This document shows, in pieces, positions 39,162 through 52,617 of a stretch of DNA of 64,000 nt. The translations under genes and the position numbers were made by a program. The notes below the pieces were generated by a model. It was not told where the DNA came from. It searched no databases and worked only from the letters and a program-made list of their open reading frames with translations. The stretch comes from Prostheceraeus crozeri (taxonomy: Eukaryota > Platyhelminthes > Polycladida > Euryleptidae): NCBI GenBank assembly GCA_907163375.1, contig CAJQUW010006119.1:120642-184641 (forward strand). Reading direction: 5' to 3'. Numbering within the stretch: the stretch's first letter is position 1; every line of letters starts with the position of its first letter.

Positions 39162-40562
39162 GCTCATTGACATAATTAATGAAACAAACTATCATTGGCT
39201 TGAATTGAAGTTTGTTTCATTTTTTTCTCAGGTATGATGCAATATCTCGCTTTCTATGTATTACCATTCAACACATTAGAGAATGGAGAAAGATTGGTGG
39301 TCAAATTTCAAATTTTGATATCGATACAACTGTCACAATTGCTTTTACAAATTGAGCATAAACGTGAACTGAATGAAATCCAGCTTTTGTAAAATAAAAT
39401 GGCACACGATCAGTTTACCAGAGGTATGACTATTGGAATGATTCGTTGTGGTAGAAGTTGTGCGAGTGTTGCCGAAGAGCTGCAACTATCGAGAGTCGTT
39501 GTTTGGAGGTGGTGGTGTCGATGGAAAGCAGAAGGAGATGTTAAAAAGAAGAAGGGATCTGGTCGACCAAGAAAGTCTGCAGGAAGGACAGACGCACGTC
39601 TAGTTTTAGCTGCAAAGAGGAATAGATTTGTGTCAGTCCCAAAGCTAGTCGTACACTGGAAGAGTGCCTCAAATATAGACTGTAGCGTTCGAACGGCTTA
39701 CCGAAGATTGCGAGAAGCTGGAATTCAATCGCGACGACCAGCTGTCCTAATTCCATTGAGTTTTGAGCACCGCAGAAGACGAGTTGCCTGGTGTGATGCC
39801 CGTCGCTCATGGAATGACCATCACTGGCAGAAAGTCTTGTGGACCGATTAATCGAGATTCACTCTGGATTTCAGTGACGGTCGTGTCAGAGTGTATCGTC
39901 TTCCAGGTGGACGCTTTGCCCCATGCTGTATTAATAAACACGACAGATATGGTTGTGGAAGTGTTATGCTGTGGGGTGGCATTTCGCATGGCGGACGAAC
40001 GACAGCAGTCATCATCAAAGGCACGTTGACTGGAGAGAGGTATCTCAATGAAATTGTGCTTCCTGTTGTTGCCCAGTGGTCAGGGTGGAGGATCTCGTCT
40101 TCCAAGACGACAACGGAGGACCACATCGCTCCTCGGCTGTCATTGCCCTGTTAGGAGATTGAACATTCAAACCCTTGATTGGCCTGCACGCTCACCTGAC
40201 TTGTCACCCATTGAACAAGTCTGGGACGAGCTTGGGCGGCGAGTGAGAGACCGCTATTCACTTCCACCAGTGTCCCTGAAGATTCTCTCTGAAAGACTAA
40301 CAGAGCAGTGGCTTCTCCTTGAAACATCCTTCATTCAGAAACTTTGTGAATCCATGCCATCTCGGATTACTGAATGTATTGGAGCTAGAGGGGGGCACAC
40401 GCGCTATTAAAGTTGAATCTGCTACATGCGTTGCTTTTCTGTGCTTGCGACTTGGTGGAGATTGTGACTAAATTATCAAGGTATCATACATACATGTATA
40501 TATACCAGTCAAAAATGAAAGAAGTTAAAGAAGTAAATGTTTCAAAATTTTGTCAATGAGTA
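39161..40562. mobile_element. Tc1/mariner-type transposon, about 1.4 kb
   Basis: Imperfect inverted ends: ctcattgacataattaatga on the left (39163-39182) and tttcaaaattttgtcaatga on the right (40540-40559, followed by g). TA dinucleotides flank both ends. The single transposase frame inside is broken. Confidence 0.8.
39399..40410 (+). pseudogene. Tc1-type transposase, broken
   Basis: The helix-turn-helix part is MAHDQFTRGMTIGMIRCGRS with SVAEELQLSRVVVWRWW, then the GRPRK linker and a second HTH (SVRTAYRRLREAGI). The catalytic region has KVLWTD (first Asp), directly followed by a stop at 39849, VMLWGGISHGGRT in another frame, and WPARSPDLSPIEQVWDELGRR at the end. It carries one stop and at least two frame changes, around 39850-40150. 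The normal block around the second Asp is not intact. Confidence 0.85.
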
Positions 40563-40861
40563 ATGTATCTCAATGCAGAACATTCAAGTTAAATTTGTTA
40601 CTTGTAAGAGTATTAAGTAGTACCATGAATTCTTTCACAACATAATAGGTAATTAATTATTGCCCTAACTAAGAAATCCATATACTCCGGTTGGAAGTTT
40701 AGATCCGGAAACAGGTCCTTGTCACCAGTTCTATCGATTCTTTGCATTGTACCGCTTTTTAGACCACAAAGCCTCACGAGCCCTAGCCATTTGCAATCCC
40801 AATGTACAGGCTTTCCCGACCTAGTTCCATTCTAAAGTATGCAATTTCGAAGACCATAGAT

Positions 40862-43457
40862 CAGGGGTTCTCAAACGGCGGGTCGCGAGGCCTTCAGGCT
40901 TGGGTCGCGTGGTCATTAATGGGTCATGTGGGTCGAGGCGAAATCATTGGGTCACAACGCGCAATGTGGAAAAGTTAAACCCCAGTCAACTCAAGACATT
41001 TTACGCTCGCATATCAGAGCAAGCTGTGAGATGGTTGTCACGCGGAAAACTCTTCAGCGCGTCTCCGTACTTCGAGAGGAAATCAGAATCTTCCTTGAAC
41101 AACAAAAGCATTGTCTCATTGCGACCTATTTTGATCCGGTCAGCATCAAACGTGGCAAAGTTTTGGCTGTTTGTGTCCTCCATGGGTGAGATTCTTCCGG
41201 AAATTTGGCATGAATTTCATTGGGTCTAGATTATTCCGAAATCATTATAAAACAGAAGGGTGGGGGGGGGGGTTATGTTCTTTTTTCTATACAGTTGTTG
41301 AATTTTTGAGTACGTTTTGAGAAGCAAAATTTTTTTGAGATCAATAATAGCAGTCATCTTTATTTGCCTATATTTTGCTTCATTTGTGATGAATCTTTTA
41401 TTAGTATTATTTATTAGTAAAGTTTTTTATTAGTGATATTTATTAGTAATTATTTCAACTTAGAAAGTAATGTATATGCTTATGAATGTACAATCTGCAT
41501 ATTACAGAGAATATTTGGAAATGAGATAATGATACAATCAACAACAGAACTGTTAGAGAGAAGCAGCAAAGCTTCAGCATGGGCCCCTTGAAAAGTCATA
41601 GAACCATAGAGCCATTTGAATATATAACTCCTTATATTGAAGTTTGAAGTTCATGTTTTCGACAAGTAATTTAGAATTATGAAAAATCGAAAAATCGTAG
41701 AATCTTATTTAGCAGTTCCCTAAATTTCTGCATCTCATTTAATTTCTCACGTGTGTATATTTGACGAACGTCACGCCACGAATGCATGATGTGGTTCTCC
41801 ACGTACCCGGACAGACCGTTGAGAGAATCGAAAATTTCTTCGGGTACTCATAATGAGATGTATAATTTTTCCAGAATTTTCGCCTTCCGGCTTTGTCAAT
41901 GGAACATGTAGAAATGCAAACAATGCAAATCTGGCCACTACCAGTGCAGCGTGAGCAACATGGCTCACGCTGCACTGGTAGTGGCCAGATTTGCATTGTT
42001 TGCATTTCTACATGTTCCATTGACAAAGCCGGAAGGCGAAAATTCTGGAAAAATTATACATCTCATTATGAGTACCCGAAGAAATTTTCGATTCTCTCAA
42101 CGTCACGCCAGTTTTGATTTACAACTTATCGTCTATATTGTCGTTTGCTATATACCCTTACATGATCGATACGCAATGATATGTGATAAACTTTGCAATT
42201 TCGTGTTCAAACTAATCATTTTGTTTCGAAATTGAGGAATAGTCTTCATTTAGTGGTTTTTTTCATTGTTGGAAATGGCATTTTCAGATTTTTGTCAAAT
42301 ATCTTCCAAGTGATTTCGATAATTACGGATTATTATGGAAGCAGAATCTATTATACGCAGAATATAACCTTTTAGTTTCCCAAAATTTCTTTGTTTCATC
42401 TTGCACATATTTCACGAAAGTCACGCCGCTCTACAAAATACATTTTATTATTGTCCGTCACATACAACCGAATTATCGTCTATGATACCTTAATCAGCTA
42501 TACACGTAGAAAGTTGTTTCGATGAACATTTATGAAGATTCTGATATTTGACGAAAGCCACGTCATTTTAACCACATTTCTGTTATAATTTGTTGTGCGT
42601 CTCTTTTTCTCCCCAAGATCTCCCATACTAGCTGTTCTATTATTAATACATATTTGTTTTTCTGAGACTGCATGTTTTCTATTTCTCTAAAACATGTAAA
42701 AAACAAACAATTTATGCAGTTGTTAAGCTGAGTGACATGACGACCAGATAAACAGGGACAATATGCAAATGTTTTTATGTAAATGCAAATCTTCCTTGGT
42801 TTGGTGGTGAAACCATAATTAAAACCTATTGTGTAGTTGATCAGTTTATCATTTCTACCAATGGCAGATCGTTATAAGTAGGCCGACAAAAATCGGTAAG
42901 TAGTATAAAAATGGTGTGTCTGAGTTTCCGGAAATGGCGTCTTGCCAGAATCTCACCCATGGTGTTCTCCAAACACGTAGAACTTCAAGAATGCGCCTTT
43001 CGGGTGTTGGTTCGGATCGGCACAACATAGAGGCTGCATTTTTTCACCATGCTACTGCTGAAGAACCAATTCCATAGCCGTTTGACACACGATCACCTCG
43101 AAGATAATTTGATTGTGGCACTTAGCAGCTATGAGCCTCGCTACCAGAAACTCACGAGGAAGTGATCCTGAATTGATTCTCATTCACCACGTTGATAGTT
43201 TTTTGAATGTAAAAATTCGCTTGTTATTCGCTCGTTATCATTCAGTGTCCAACATGGCTGAATGTTGTAATTGAAACTGCGTTTGCGGTTAGTTATTCAG
43301 AAAATATCGTATTGCCTAACATCCGTATTTAAATTTCTAGCGACCTATCGAATGAATGATAATAATTTATGCGGTTCATGTCTTATCCTCGTGGGTCGCC
43401 GCCGACACAGAAAAATAAAAAAATGTGTCGCGGCGAGAGAGGCCTGAGAACCCGCTG
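40862..43457. mobile_element. Non-autonomous hAT, 2.6 kb, exact target duplications
   Basis: The 8-bp duplications ccatagat are perfect at 40854-40861 and 43458-43465. The ends read CAGGGGTTCTCAAACGG and ...CCTGAGAACCCGCTG. No transposase is recognisable; the small frames at 40900-41230 have no family features. The interior holds a 286-bp palindrome and several diverged copies of an acg(t/a)cacgcc block at about 330-bp spacing. Confidence 0.9.
41817..42102. repeat. Near-perfect 286-bp palindrome, 6-bp spacer
   Basis: Two 140-bp arms meet at gtgagc-aacatg-gctcac (41951-41968). They match essentially base for base from cgttgagagaatcg to attctctcaacg. The outer flank on both sides is the cgtcacgcca block. 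The mirror frames in it are artefacts of the palindrome. Confidence 0.95.
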
Positions 43458-43796
43458 CCATAGATAGCGAACCAATTTCAATTATACGTCATCTGAGTTT
43501 CAATGCAAAGGAACTTTTTGGGAATTTGAAGGAATAACTTCAAATTTCTATGAAATGATTGATATTTGAACTAGCTACCTATCCACTAATTTGCATGCGC
43601 TATCACGGACTTGCGCAACACATGACCAGCATGTGCGATCTAACATTGCAATCTGCGACGTCTCTTTGAAGCAGGCTGACTTTCTTTGAAATTGCATGCC
43701 TTATTCATGGACTTCTAGATATATATCTAGGAGTCCATACCTTATCTTAAAGAATAATGGCATAGAAATGAATTTGTCTGGGAATCGTGTAAATGG

Positions 43797-44620
43797 AATA
43801 ATTAAATATTGAGTTGCATCCTCAGGTGAAAAATAGGAACATTCTTGAACAGCTGCCATTTCATCCAATGTCAGGAATCATCAGCAGGTCTTGCTCACAT
43901 CTCTCAACACCGACTTAACACCCTATTTAGAGATGCAGCCATGCCCGTGCCAATTTGATATTTGCAATTAACAATTTAGTGAAATTTCAACGGGTATTCA
44001 TCAAATATCATTTTAAACACATTACTGACAAGTCGCCGTAGAAATTTCACTATCTAGGGAGTTCAAATAATTAGGGAGCTGTGTCGATGTTGAGAGATGT
44101 AAATTAGGCCTGATTCCTGATATAGGATGAAATAGCAGTTATTCAGGTCTGTTTCCATTTTTCAACTGAGGATGCAACTCAATATTTAATTATTCTACTT
44201 ACATTGTGTTTGCAAAAGGCAGCATTTCTTAATTACTGCAGGCGCACTAACTAGGCCTAGTGCGTTTAAAGTGATATTTAATGAATACACGTCGAAATTT
44301 CACTAACTTTGTAATTACAAATCTCTAATTTATCTGGGCATGGCTGCAACTTTAAATAGAGAATTGTGTCAATGTTGAGCGATGTAAACTAGGCCTGCTG
44401 ATGATTGCTGATACTGGATAAAAAGGTAGTTATTCAGGTCTGCTCCCATTTTTCAACTGAGGACGCAACTCGATATTTAATTACTCTATTTACATTGTGT
44501 TTACATGGAGCAGTACTTATTAATTGTTGCAGGCGCACTAAGTTATGCAATTTGTGTTCAGAGTGATACTTAATGAATGAATACCCGTTGAAATTTCACT
44601 AACTTGCTTATTGCATATCT
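43797..44620. repeat. Three copies of the dispersed palindromic repeat
   Basis: Copies at about 43797-44000 (one orientation), 44050-44250 and 44330-44600 (the other) share ttcaactgaggatgcaactc, tgaaatttcactaactt and taggcctg blocks with 1467-2480. The stretch 43466-43796 before them holds no gene. Confidence 0.65.
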
Positions 44621-45762
44621 CTAATCCAATCACCTTACCTTCATGTTAGCTGACACTATCGCATCTTTGGATATCCATCCTCCCCCCTAAAACCCTTTCC
44701 ATGGGTCCTTTGCCGAATGAATCGCTGTTTTCTGTATTGGAATAACTGTCACTTGTTTGAGACTTTTTCTTCAACCTCTGTGTTCTGGCTGTTTCAAAGA
44801 GCTCCAAGCCGTCGACATTCTGAAATTTCTTCACATCCTTGGTTATGTCGCTTTTGATCACAGTGAACTGAAGAAAGCTGAACACCTAGTTCTGATGTAT
44901 TCCTACCTAAGCCTGAAGGCAATCAGATCTCTTTCCTTCGCCCTCGACTTCAACGCTTGTTTATTTCCGTCATGTATTGCTTGAATGTCTTCTTTTACTG
45001 CACCCTTACTTTTCAAAGCCCAACAGATTGCTCTTCTTGACATGCTATCGGAAGACTTTCCCATATCTGCTTCATGCATACTTTCAACCAGCTCATACTT
45101 CTCCATTATCTGTCTCATGGAAAAGATAGCATCAAAAGCGTCTGATATTAAACCCATATTGCACCCATCCTCATCCATCATAATGACTCTTCACTAGTAG
45201 CCTCTCAGAGACCCTCGCAGCCTCGTTCTTTGATTAATTATGTCATTAAGGCGGCTTTCTAAAGAGAATGACTATTAAGTTAATCAAAGACGAAGACAGC
45301 AACACCCTTAAATCCATGACCTCAGTCGGCTGACCCAGGAATCGGACAGATGTCTGTGGTGGAAGCGAGCTCGCACCTTCTTCACTAGGCCAAAACGACA
45401 GTGCCGTTTATATTTGTCGTTCGCTTTTAGATATGCAATATATCGCGACAACCCGTTGTTGTCAATATATCTGGCATTCACTCCTAAGAATGGCTGATGA
45501 AAATAATTTATTGACTGAAGAGGAAATTACACAGAATGTTAAACACATCTTATTATACTGCTGATGTTCTGCACACTATCGATTCGGTCAAGCAAGGAAA
45601 ATAGAGATCATTTTGAGGCCATAAAATTCTTGACCACATAATCCGACTCAGATGCTTTAAAGAAATTTGAGGAATACTATTCAATGTGACAAATGTAGGG
45701 AATACTTTGTTTATATTAATCTTGAAAATGTCTCGTTCGAAGTATTTTTTGGTATTTTCCAG
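44621..45762. other. Gap with two unassigned minus frames
   Basis: Frames at 44903-45181 (92 codons, starting MMDEDGCNMGLISDAFDAIF) and 44646-44885 have no family I recognise and no clean splice pair. They could be worn exons or transposon remains. Confidence 0.3.
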
Positions 45763-45921
45763 GTACTTTCGAAAAGATCGCTATTATGGACTTGCTTGCT
45801 ATAAGCAGTTGCGTGTGGCGGAGACTGATGAACGGGGAGCAAGAATGAAGGCGGTTGGAGTGATGTCTCGGTCTTACACATCGTTACATCGCTACATGAA
45901 ACAGCTCTACGATTTGACTGA
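45763..45921 (+). CDS. Host exon resembling DENND11/LCHN (DENN-domain protein)
   Basis: A 159-nt exon lies between a strong acceptor (tttggtattttccag, ending 45762) and donor (TGA|GTAAGT at 45922), entering and leaving in the same phase. It codes 53 residues including RYYGLACYKQLRV, ERGARMKAVGVMSRSYTSL and HRYMKQLYDL. This closely resembles the part of vertebrate LCHN I recall (GLACFE...[23 protein letters not shown]). DENN proteins are Rab-regulating factors. No adjoining exon was recognised in the window, so the gene must span large introns. The name is from memory, the exon call from the sequence. Confidence 0.6.
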
Positions 45922-46958
45922 GTAAGTATTTTCAGATTCCAAACAGTGAAATATAAGCTCAAAATATGCTTACTCAGCTGCTGCTGAGAAACATGACACC
46001 AGTTTTCGCTTAGTTCCTTATTCCGTTCAGTGACACTCATTTCCAAAGGATAGAGAAAATTGGCATCTCCAACCCTGTATTACTTAGCCTTCGAGGCGGA
46101 TGCGGTTATCTCCCGCTAAGATAGATGTCTGTCGCTATGCGGCTTGATTTTCCAAGCTCGATGTTGACGTCACACGTACAGCTACTTTATGAATAAAGCG
46201 GAAATGAGAAAGTTCAACGACGCGACTATGTTCAAATACTTAGGCAAGTTTTAGAAAAGAAAAATGTCCACAGACTAAAAATTCTTTGGTAGCCGTAAAC
46301 GCTGCGTTTCGCTCGTCAGTGCGGCACATGATAGTCCAAACTAGCTTAAAAATAAATAAATTGGCTGAACCTGCTGAAGAATTGCATATGCTACGAAAAT
46401 TTGTTGACTCTGTCGGTAGGCTTCGAAGCTTATCGCTGCTGTGCCCACAGAATTAGATTCATCTGTAAGCGCTTCGGTTTCTAGAATGGAAGAATCCATA
46501 CTCTATGGAAGAATCGTGTCTAGCCTTAATATGGAATTGGCACATCACAGAATTAGACAACTTGCTCCTTCTTGGTTGAATAATTCGTGTGTCGCCTACT
46601 TTTGAAAATGGCAAGCAATAAGCTGTCAGCAGAGGACACCAGAGCCAGTGAGAGAGGCGTGCTGTGATATCACTTGGCACACGCCAAAACACACATCGAT
46701 GTCTGGCTTCGATTCAGTGTGTGCACTATGCAGTGAGGAATGTTAAGAAGAAGATGGTGGAATCATCAGGTGAACTTATTTTCGTGCGCCTGCTACTTTT
46801 TTTAAAAAATGATCGGAAAGGCTAGCATTATGGAGAAAACTTGCACGCGATGATCTGAATTCTTCGAATCTGAAGGAATTGTGGCAAACGAAGCACTTTG
46901 CTGGAACTCAAAGTAATCCGCAAGCGACGCACGACTTTTTTCCTATCTCTGTAAGGTT
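45922..46958. other. Probable intron of the DENN-like gene, no other gene seen
   Basis: The short frame at 46459-46692 (minus) has no recognisable family. Confidence 0.4.
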
Positions 46959-47077
46959 TGATTGATTGATTGATCACGAATTTTATTATGAAAGATGTTA
47001 TGCATGAAGCTTCAAGATCTTTTTACAAACAATAAAAACACATGAATGAGATAAAACAGAAAGCATACAAGTAAAAA

Positions 47078-49291
47078 TCAGATCTGCATATAAAAATCTT
47101 TGACGGCTAGTTTGAAGTGTCTTAGTGATTCACTCAAACAGCAATCGGATGGCAGAGTATTCCATACGACAGCAGAGCGAGAAGCAAAATGTTTTCTCGA
47201 GACCGTTGAGAGTCGGAATCTCGGAACACACAAGTTGTTCGAAGAACTTGAGCGGAGACAGGATCTGTTCGGTAAGTCACGAAGATAAGTTAAACGCTGG
47301 GACAAGTAGGGAGGAGCCAAATCATGCAAGCACTTGAACGTCAGAAGGGCTAGTCGAACGTCAATTCGAGACCGCGCAGACAACCAGTTTTGCTCCGCAA
47401 AATGATGCGAAACATGAGCAAAGCGCGGAACACCATAAACAAGACGAATTGCCGCATTCAGTACAGATTGGAAGCGCTGGATCAGGTAATCAGGTATACC
47501 AGAAAGCGAAGCTGCACAGTAGTCCAGTAAAGGAAAAATAAGGGAGGATACCAAGAAGGCTGCATCACGGCATGTCACAGAGCGACGAATCGTTGTGATT
47601 TGGCGAAGAACGCCGAAACATGAGCCAACAGTTCTTGTAACGTGTGAGGATAGAGTCAATTCCCGATCAATGGCGAAGCCGAGGTAGCGAAGGCTGCCAA
47701 CAGGAGTCAAACTGTGGTCACCAACTAGAATGGTATTGGAATGCTGGTCCTTTAGTCGTTGTTTCAAACAACACCACATGATACTCGTTTTGTCAGCGTT
47801 CAAAATAAGCTGGTTGGACTTGAGCCAAACATTACATGCTAGAATGCATTGAGATAACCTTGCTACAAGGGAATTTTCATTGCCGGGTTTACACGAACTA
47901 TAAATTAAGATGTCATCGGCAAAGACGTGAATGTTCATCCCATGATCTTGCACCAGACGGATAATGTCACTTGTGTAAAGACTAAATAGGATCGGCCCAA
48001 TCACGGATCCTTGGGGAACACCACACAACACACGAGATTGGTTGGTCAGGGATCCATTGAAGGCATAGTACTGGGAACGATGGCTTAAAAATGAGTGAAA
48101 CCAGCTCAGGAAAGCTCCATGAAGGCCAAATGACGTTGAGAGTCGACGCACCATAATGTCATGAGAGACAGTGTCGAACGCAGGTGAAATGTCAAGTGCG
48201 GAAACAAGGTTCACTTCTCCCTGGTCGACGGAGGAAAGGAGGTCGCTCAGGACATCCGTCACGACGGTCTCCGCTGAATGATGCTTTCGGTAGGCTGACT
48301 GATACGGGGGCAATAGAGCATTTGAACACAGATGTTTCGTCAGCTGTTGCAGAGCAGGCCTCTCTAACAACTTGGAAATGGTAGGTAAGTTACTAATCGG
48401 ACGATAGGAGGACAAGTCGTCAACTTTCTTTTTACCTTTCTTCATTACAGGAGACACACATGAAACGGAAAGTGACGATGGGAAGAGGCCTCGACTAAAG
48501 GAGTCATTGATCAAATAGGTCAGGAATGGAGACAACAAGTCGATGCACTGATTGAGAATAGTCGTTGGTAAAGGGTCTGAACTTGAGGTTTTGTTGGGCA
48601 AAGATAGAACGGAGGAAGTCACCATTGATGCAGAAATAGGTGAGAACACAGAGATTGACACTTCATCAGGCAATGTAGTGAAAGCTGGAGGACTGTGATT
48701 CATGGTTAAAGATAGGAGATTCTGGATCTTGTTGGCGAAGAACTGCTCAAAATCAGTTGCTTTCAAGGTTTGAGACGATGGTGAGTTTCCTCGTCTAAGG
48801 ATAGAATTGAACGATCGCCAGCGAAGACGTAGATTATTACACTCCATTTTAATCCTACAACGCCAGAAGAGTTCCCTTTTGCACTTGAGAAGATCACGAT
48901 AGTACGATTTGCACTGACACCAAATAGCACTAGCAGATGAAAAACTAGTCGAAGAAATATCGAAAGAGGAGAACCAGCATTCACTACGACGAAGAAGACT
49001 TTTGCCAAGTTTGCACTCCTGATCAAACCAAGGGTCTGAGATTCTTTGACAGATGCGAACAGTGCGCATGGGAACAAGCTTCCCAAGGATGCTGTTGATA
49101 ACGAGATTGTACAAGCGTGCCAGTTGTTCACAGGATAGATCAATCCAACTGTCTGGCGAGCAAAGCACATACTTAGAAATTTCTCCAGGAAGGTCAGTGA
49201 CATGTAGAAGTTTCCACGGGCGGAAAGAGATAGATCTAGAGGTATAGATATAGAGGCACAGGGCGATGCAAGCAAGACTTCCATTAAACAA
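47078..49291 (-). pseudogene. LINE reverse transcriptase domain
   Basis: Up to 737 residues. RT blocks: SYRPISNLPTISKLLER, YQSAYRKHHSAETVV, ALDISPAFDTVSHD (first catalytic Asp region), GVPQGSVIGPILFSLYTSD, HVFADDILIYSS (ADD), LRYLGFAIDRELTLSSH and the C-terminal region NLCVPRFRLSTVSRKHFASR. All polymerase blocks are present in one frame. Only the frameshift before it separates it from the endonuclease. Confidence 0.88.
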
Positions 49292-50234
49292 GCTTGTGAT
49301 CAGAAAGGCCCGGATCTGCGCACCTCAACGCCGAAGTGAAGTTCTCGTTTTGCGTGAAGACGAGATCTAGAGTTCCACCCATGGAGTGCGTGGATTGATT
49401 AACTTGGTTTCCAAAACCAAACGAGGAAAGAAGTTCGATCAACTTGCGTCCATTTACATATTCCGGACGTTCGACGTGGATGTTGAGATCCCCAGCTACA
49501 ACCACCGGCTCGGCTTGAGCAGCAAACATTTCAAGAATTCGTGAGAGCTCAGAGAAAAATGAGGACGTGATGGGACCCGTTCTGTAAATAAGGATAATGA
49601 TGCATGTGGACGAAAGAGATTTGACTCTAGTAATAACACATTCACATGATTTGGTTTGGAGACTCAAATGAACGTCATCAAGCTGAACACCAGGTCGACC
49701 AGCTATTACGACTCCACCATGGTTGACATTGATTGAATTTTCTCGAGCACGAGGACGAGGCTTGTCAACAACTTGAAAACCACTTGAGTGAAGTTTGGCA
49801 ACACATACAGAGTCTGAGTCGTGCCACGATTCCACGATCAGGATAACGTCAATATGAGAATCGTCTAAGGTTCTAAGGAGATCATCAACTTTATTGTTGA
49901 GAGAACGGATGTTATAGAGTCCAAAGGTAAGGTACTTCACTGAATTCATCATATGGCGGTCACACATAGGAATGTAGCTTAACACTCGACGGCGAGATGA
50001 ATTGGGCGATGAACATTGAGACATTCGTTTTCTTGATGTAATGCGTGTCGGAATCGGATAAGTTCCAGAGCAGAAGTGGGTAGAATTCCGAATTTTTAAA
50101 GCGAAGAGACGTCGTTTTACAGCACGAGATATTCCCACACATGGTCTTCGTCGTAGATCAAGTAGGGTAGTAGAGTCATATCGCAGATCAATATTACGAT
50201 TGTGCATGCTGTCAGTGTGGCTGTATTGCTGCAA
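49284..50234 (-). pseudogene. LINE endonuclease domain
   Basis: AP-endonuclease motifs: YLTFGLYNIRSLNNKVDDL, IDVILIVESWHD, VVVAGDLNIHVERPEY, GTLDLVFTQ, and DPGLSDHKLV at the end. The frame ends at 49284 and continues one frame over in the polymerase ORF, so a single frameshift near 49284-49291 separates the two domains. Confidence 0.85.
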
Positions 50235-50340
50235 GCGACCTCCTGCACAAACGAGCGGGAGACGCTGCGCGAGACGACCAGCAGCGGTGACGTTAACTGA
50301 TCGAAAGGTGTTAGGGATTCCTTTTTGCCCACTTAGTAAG

Positions 50341-52617
50341 TTACGCGATGTGCCGGCGATTCTGAATTAATCACACTTCTAGCAAACTGAAGCAGATAAA
50401 CAAAATATTTAGTTCTGTGGCTTTGGCATTTACGGTAATTTTTTACAGTAGTGTCATAGTCGTAATTTATCTATATACTACTAATTACTATTAATCAAGT
50501 AGTATAGAGAAAGTGTATAAACCCGTATTCGTAATGATAATCAAGGAGATCTAGGTTGCTACAGGAGGCGAAACTGACATTCGGTGCACTCATTTTTTTA
50601 CGTAAGTAGGCGGATGATGACAACAGAGATGTCAGGGTTGTAAGAGGGTTTTTTTTACTAGTCCCTGCATGCGTGTGATTGCAGTTATAGACCGATCGAG
50701 TATGTGACTCAACACCGCAGCTGCATGCTTTGGTGACCCGATGGGGTCGTTGTCAAGACAACCTGCCATTGTCTATTGATATAATAGGTGGAGCGTATAA
50801 GCAGTCGGCTGTGTTTTTGCACGCGACTGCCTGACTTCGTCAGCGAGCGACACAACAATCATGTCGTCGTTCAGCAATCCTTCAGCCTCTTCGTTTGTGC
50901 CAGTGCGTTAGTTTGTTCTATATTTCCGCACTTGGATTGATATGCGACTGCTATGTGCCATGTTGCACAACAGGATACGACGAAAAATCCTCTTCGAAAG
51001 CTGATATATGAATGCTTAAGTTCCCTATAGGTGACCGAGTTGAGGTGTGGACATGAGCGATAAGCCGGCAAAACTTCACCATTACGAGCTATTCTCGAGT
51101 ACACAGTCTACGTTTTCACCCTTCGGATTGCATCAACAAATCTGAGGATTCACGAATCAACGATTCTGAACAGCACCACAAGATGGAGTTCAGAAATATC
51201 TATTATGAAAATCTGTAGCTTGTTGGTCATTGCAGACCTGCATGTTTAAAAAATTAGTGTTAGGCCTAGTAGCCATTCTTCAAATCAAAAACTAAGATGA
51301 TGTTTCACCATATTTTTGCCGTTGACTTCGTTAAGGTTAATGATGAAATGGACAGCATTGAGCAATTCATCAAAATTGAAAAACTTACATGTAGATTTAT
51401 ATGCATACAATGTTTTAAGTTGAAAACACTGCATATAAACCTTAGAAAAGTAATAAAGAAATAGGAAACTATTGTGCGTAGAAAGCTTGGACTTAGCTAC
51501 TAGCATGAAAAAATACACAAGACGATTATGATACAAATGATAATAATAATTCATATTTTATTATTATTTTACTACTCCCAAAGGTGCATAAAACAGCAAG
51601 GTAAAGCAAATCTACAACAAGTAGATGTACAAAGCAGTGTCAACATATTAGTTAATATAGCAATAAAAAAATATGTAGGCCTATAGTAAGTCATTAAATT
51701 TGACATTTATGACATAGAATCAGGCATCTCTCATCCTTTGTAGCCGTCTTTAATAAATAGAGCCTAGAGCTTCGGTAGCTTTTCTTATGTACGAATATAG
51801 TGAAATAGTCGAATAGATTTCCATTCAAATTGACAATTGTTAGTTGCTTGACGACATGCATGTAGGAGTCAGCATCAAGTCAATTTGAAAGAAAAATCAT
51901 TATATATCTTGGTGTCCATGATATATGTGGTCTATATTATATGTAAATTTTCGAATTTTTAATAGGTGCTCAAATCTATTTGGGATGTCAATTTTGTCAT
52001 TTACCTTGATAGAGCCTACGGCGAAAATTTGGTAAAGTAACTCGAAGAAAATCAAGGGCTAGCAGGTCAAGCACTTCTTTTTTTAACATCTACTTTATTG
52101 GTTGAGACGGCTGTCTCCAGGACAACCCAAAAATGTAACCTTAGTTCAGTCATTGATTCAGCCTCAGGAACGATCGTCGATATCCACATACAGCGCTCAA
52201 CATGCCAACAAGTGCAATATCTGCATGATCTAGAGCAAATTATGCATTCGAGGATTATGTGAGTTGTACTGATGATCATAGAAAAATTTCAACGATCCCA
52301 GAAGGATTTATAAAATCTCGAAAGAGTCACTATTAGCGCTTTTCTGTCCTTACAACTATCTCTCACAAATCTTATCTAGTGGTGTGGACTGTAGCGAGCT
52401 ACATTTGCAAATCAATTTTAATGGGTGGGTTGACTTGGATAAAGTAGATAATCTCCTCAGTTGCAATGAATAGGTTCTCGCTCTCGTGAAATCATAGTGT
52501 GGGATCAGTAAAGCTCAGGCATTATTAATAGTTTGACTTAAGATATCTGATATGCTGCCGACTTTGATTCAGAAGGACTATCACACTGAACTATCGCAGT
52601 TTATCATCGAACAAATA
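50341..52617. other. Gap without genes; left arm of a distant inverted repeat
   Basis: At 50533-50626 lies one arm of an inverted repeat whose partner is at 55593-55672 (block ggagatctag(g/a)ttgctacaggaggc). No frame has family features. Confidence 0.5.

Larger units (their letters stand above)
46959..50340 (-). mobile_element. L2/CR1-like LINE, nearly full ORF2, one frameshift
   Basis: The minus-strand order is endonuclease then reverse transcriptase, ending in a (GATT)n microsatellite at 46959-46975, as L2/CR1 elements do. It lies antisense to the DENN-like exon's direction, in its probable intron. The 5' end is not defined; sequence upstream of 50340 is not recognisable as LINE. Codon usage and openness suggest a fairly recent copy. 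Confidence 0.85.

Noticed and set aside
41739-42235. Pairs of near-identical frames on opposite strands
   Set aside because: Created by the 286-bp palindrome.
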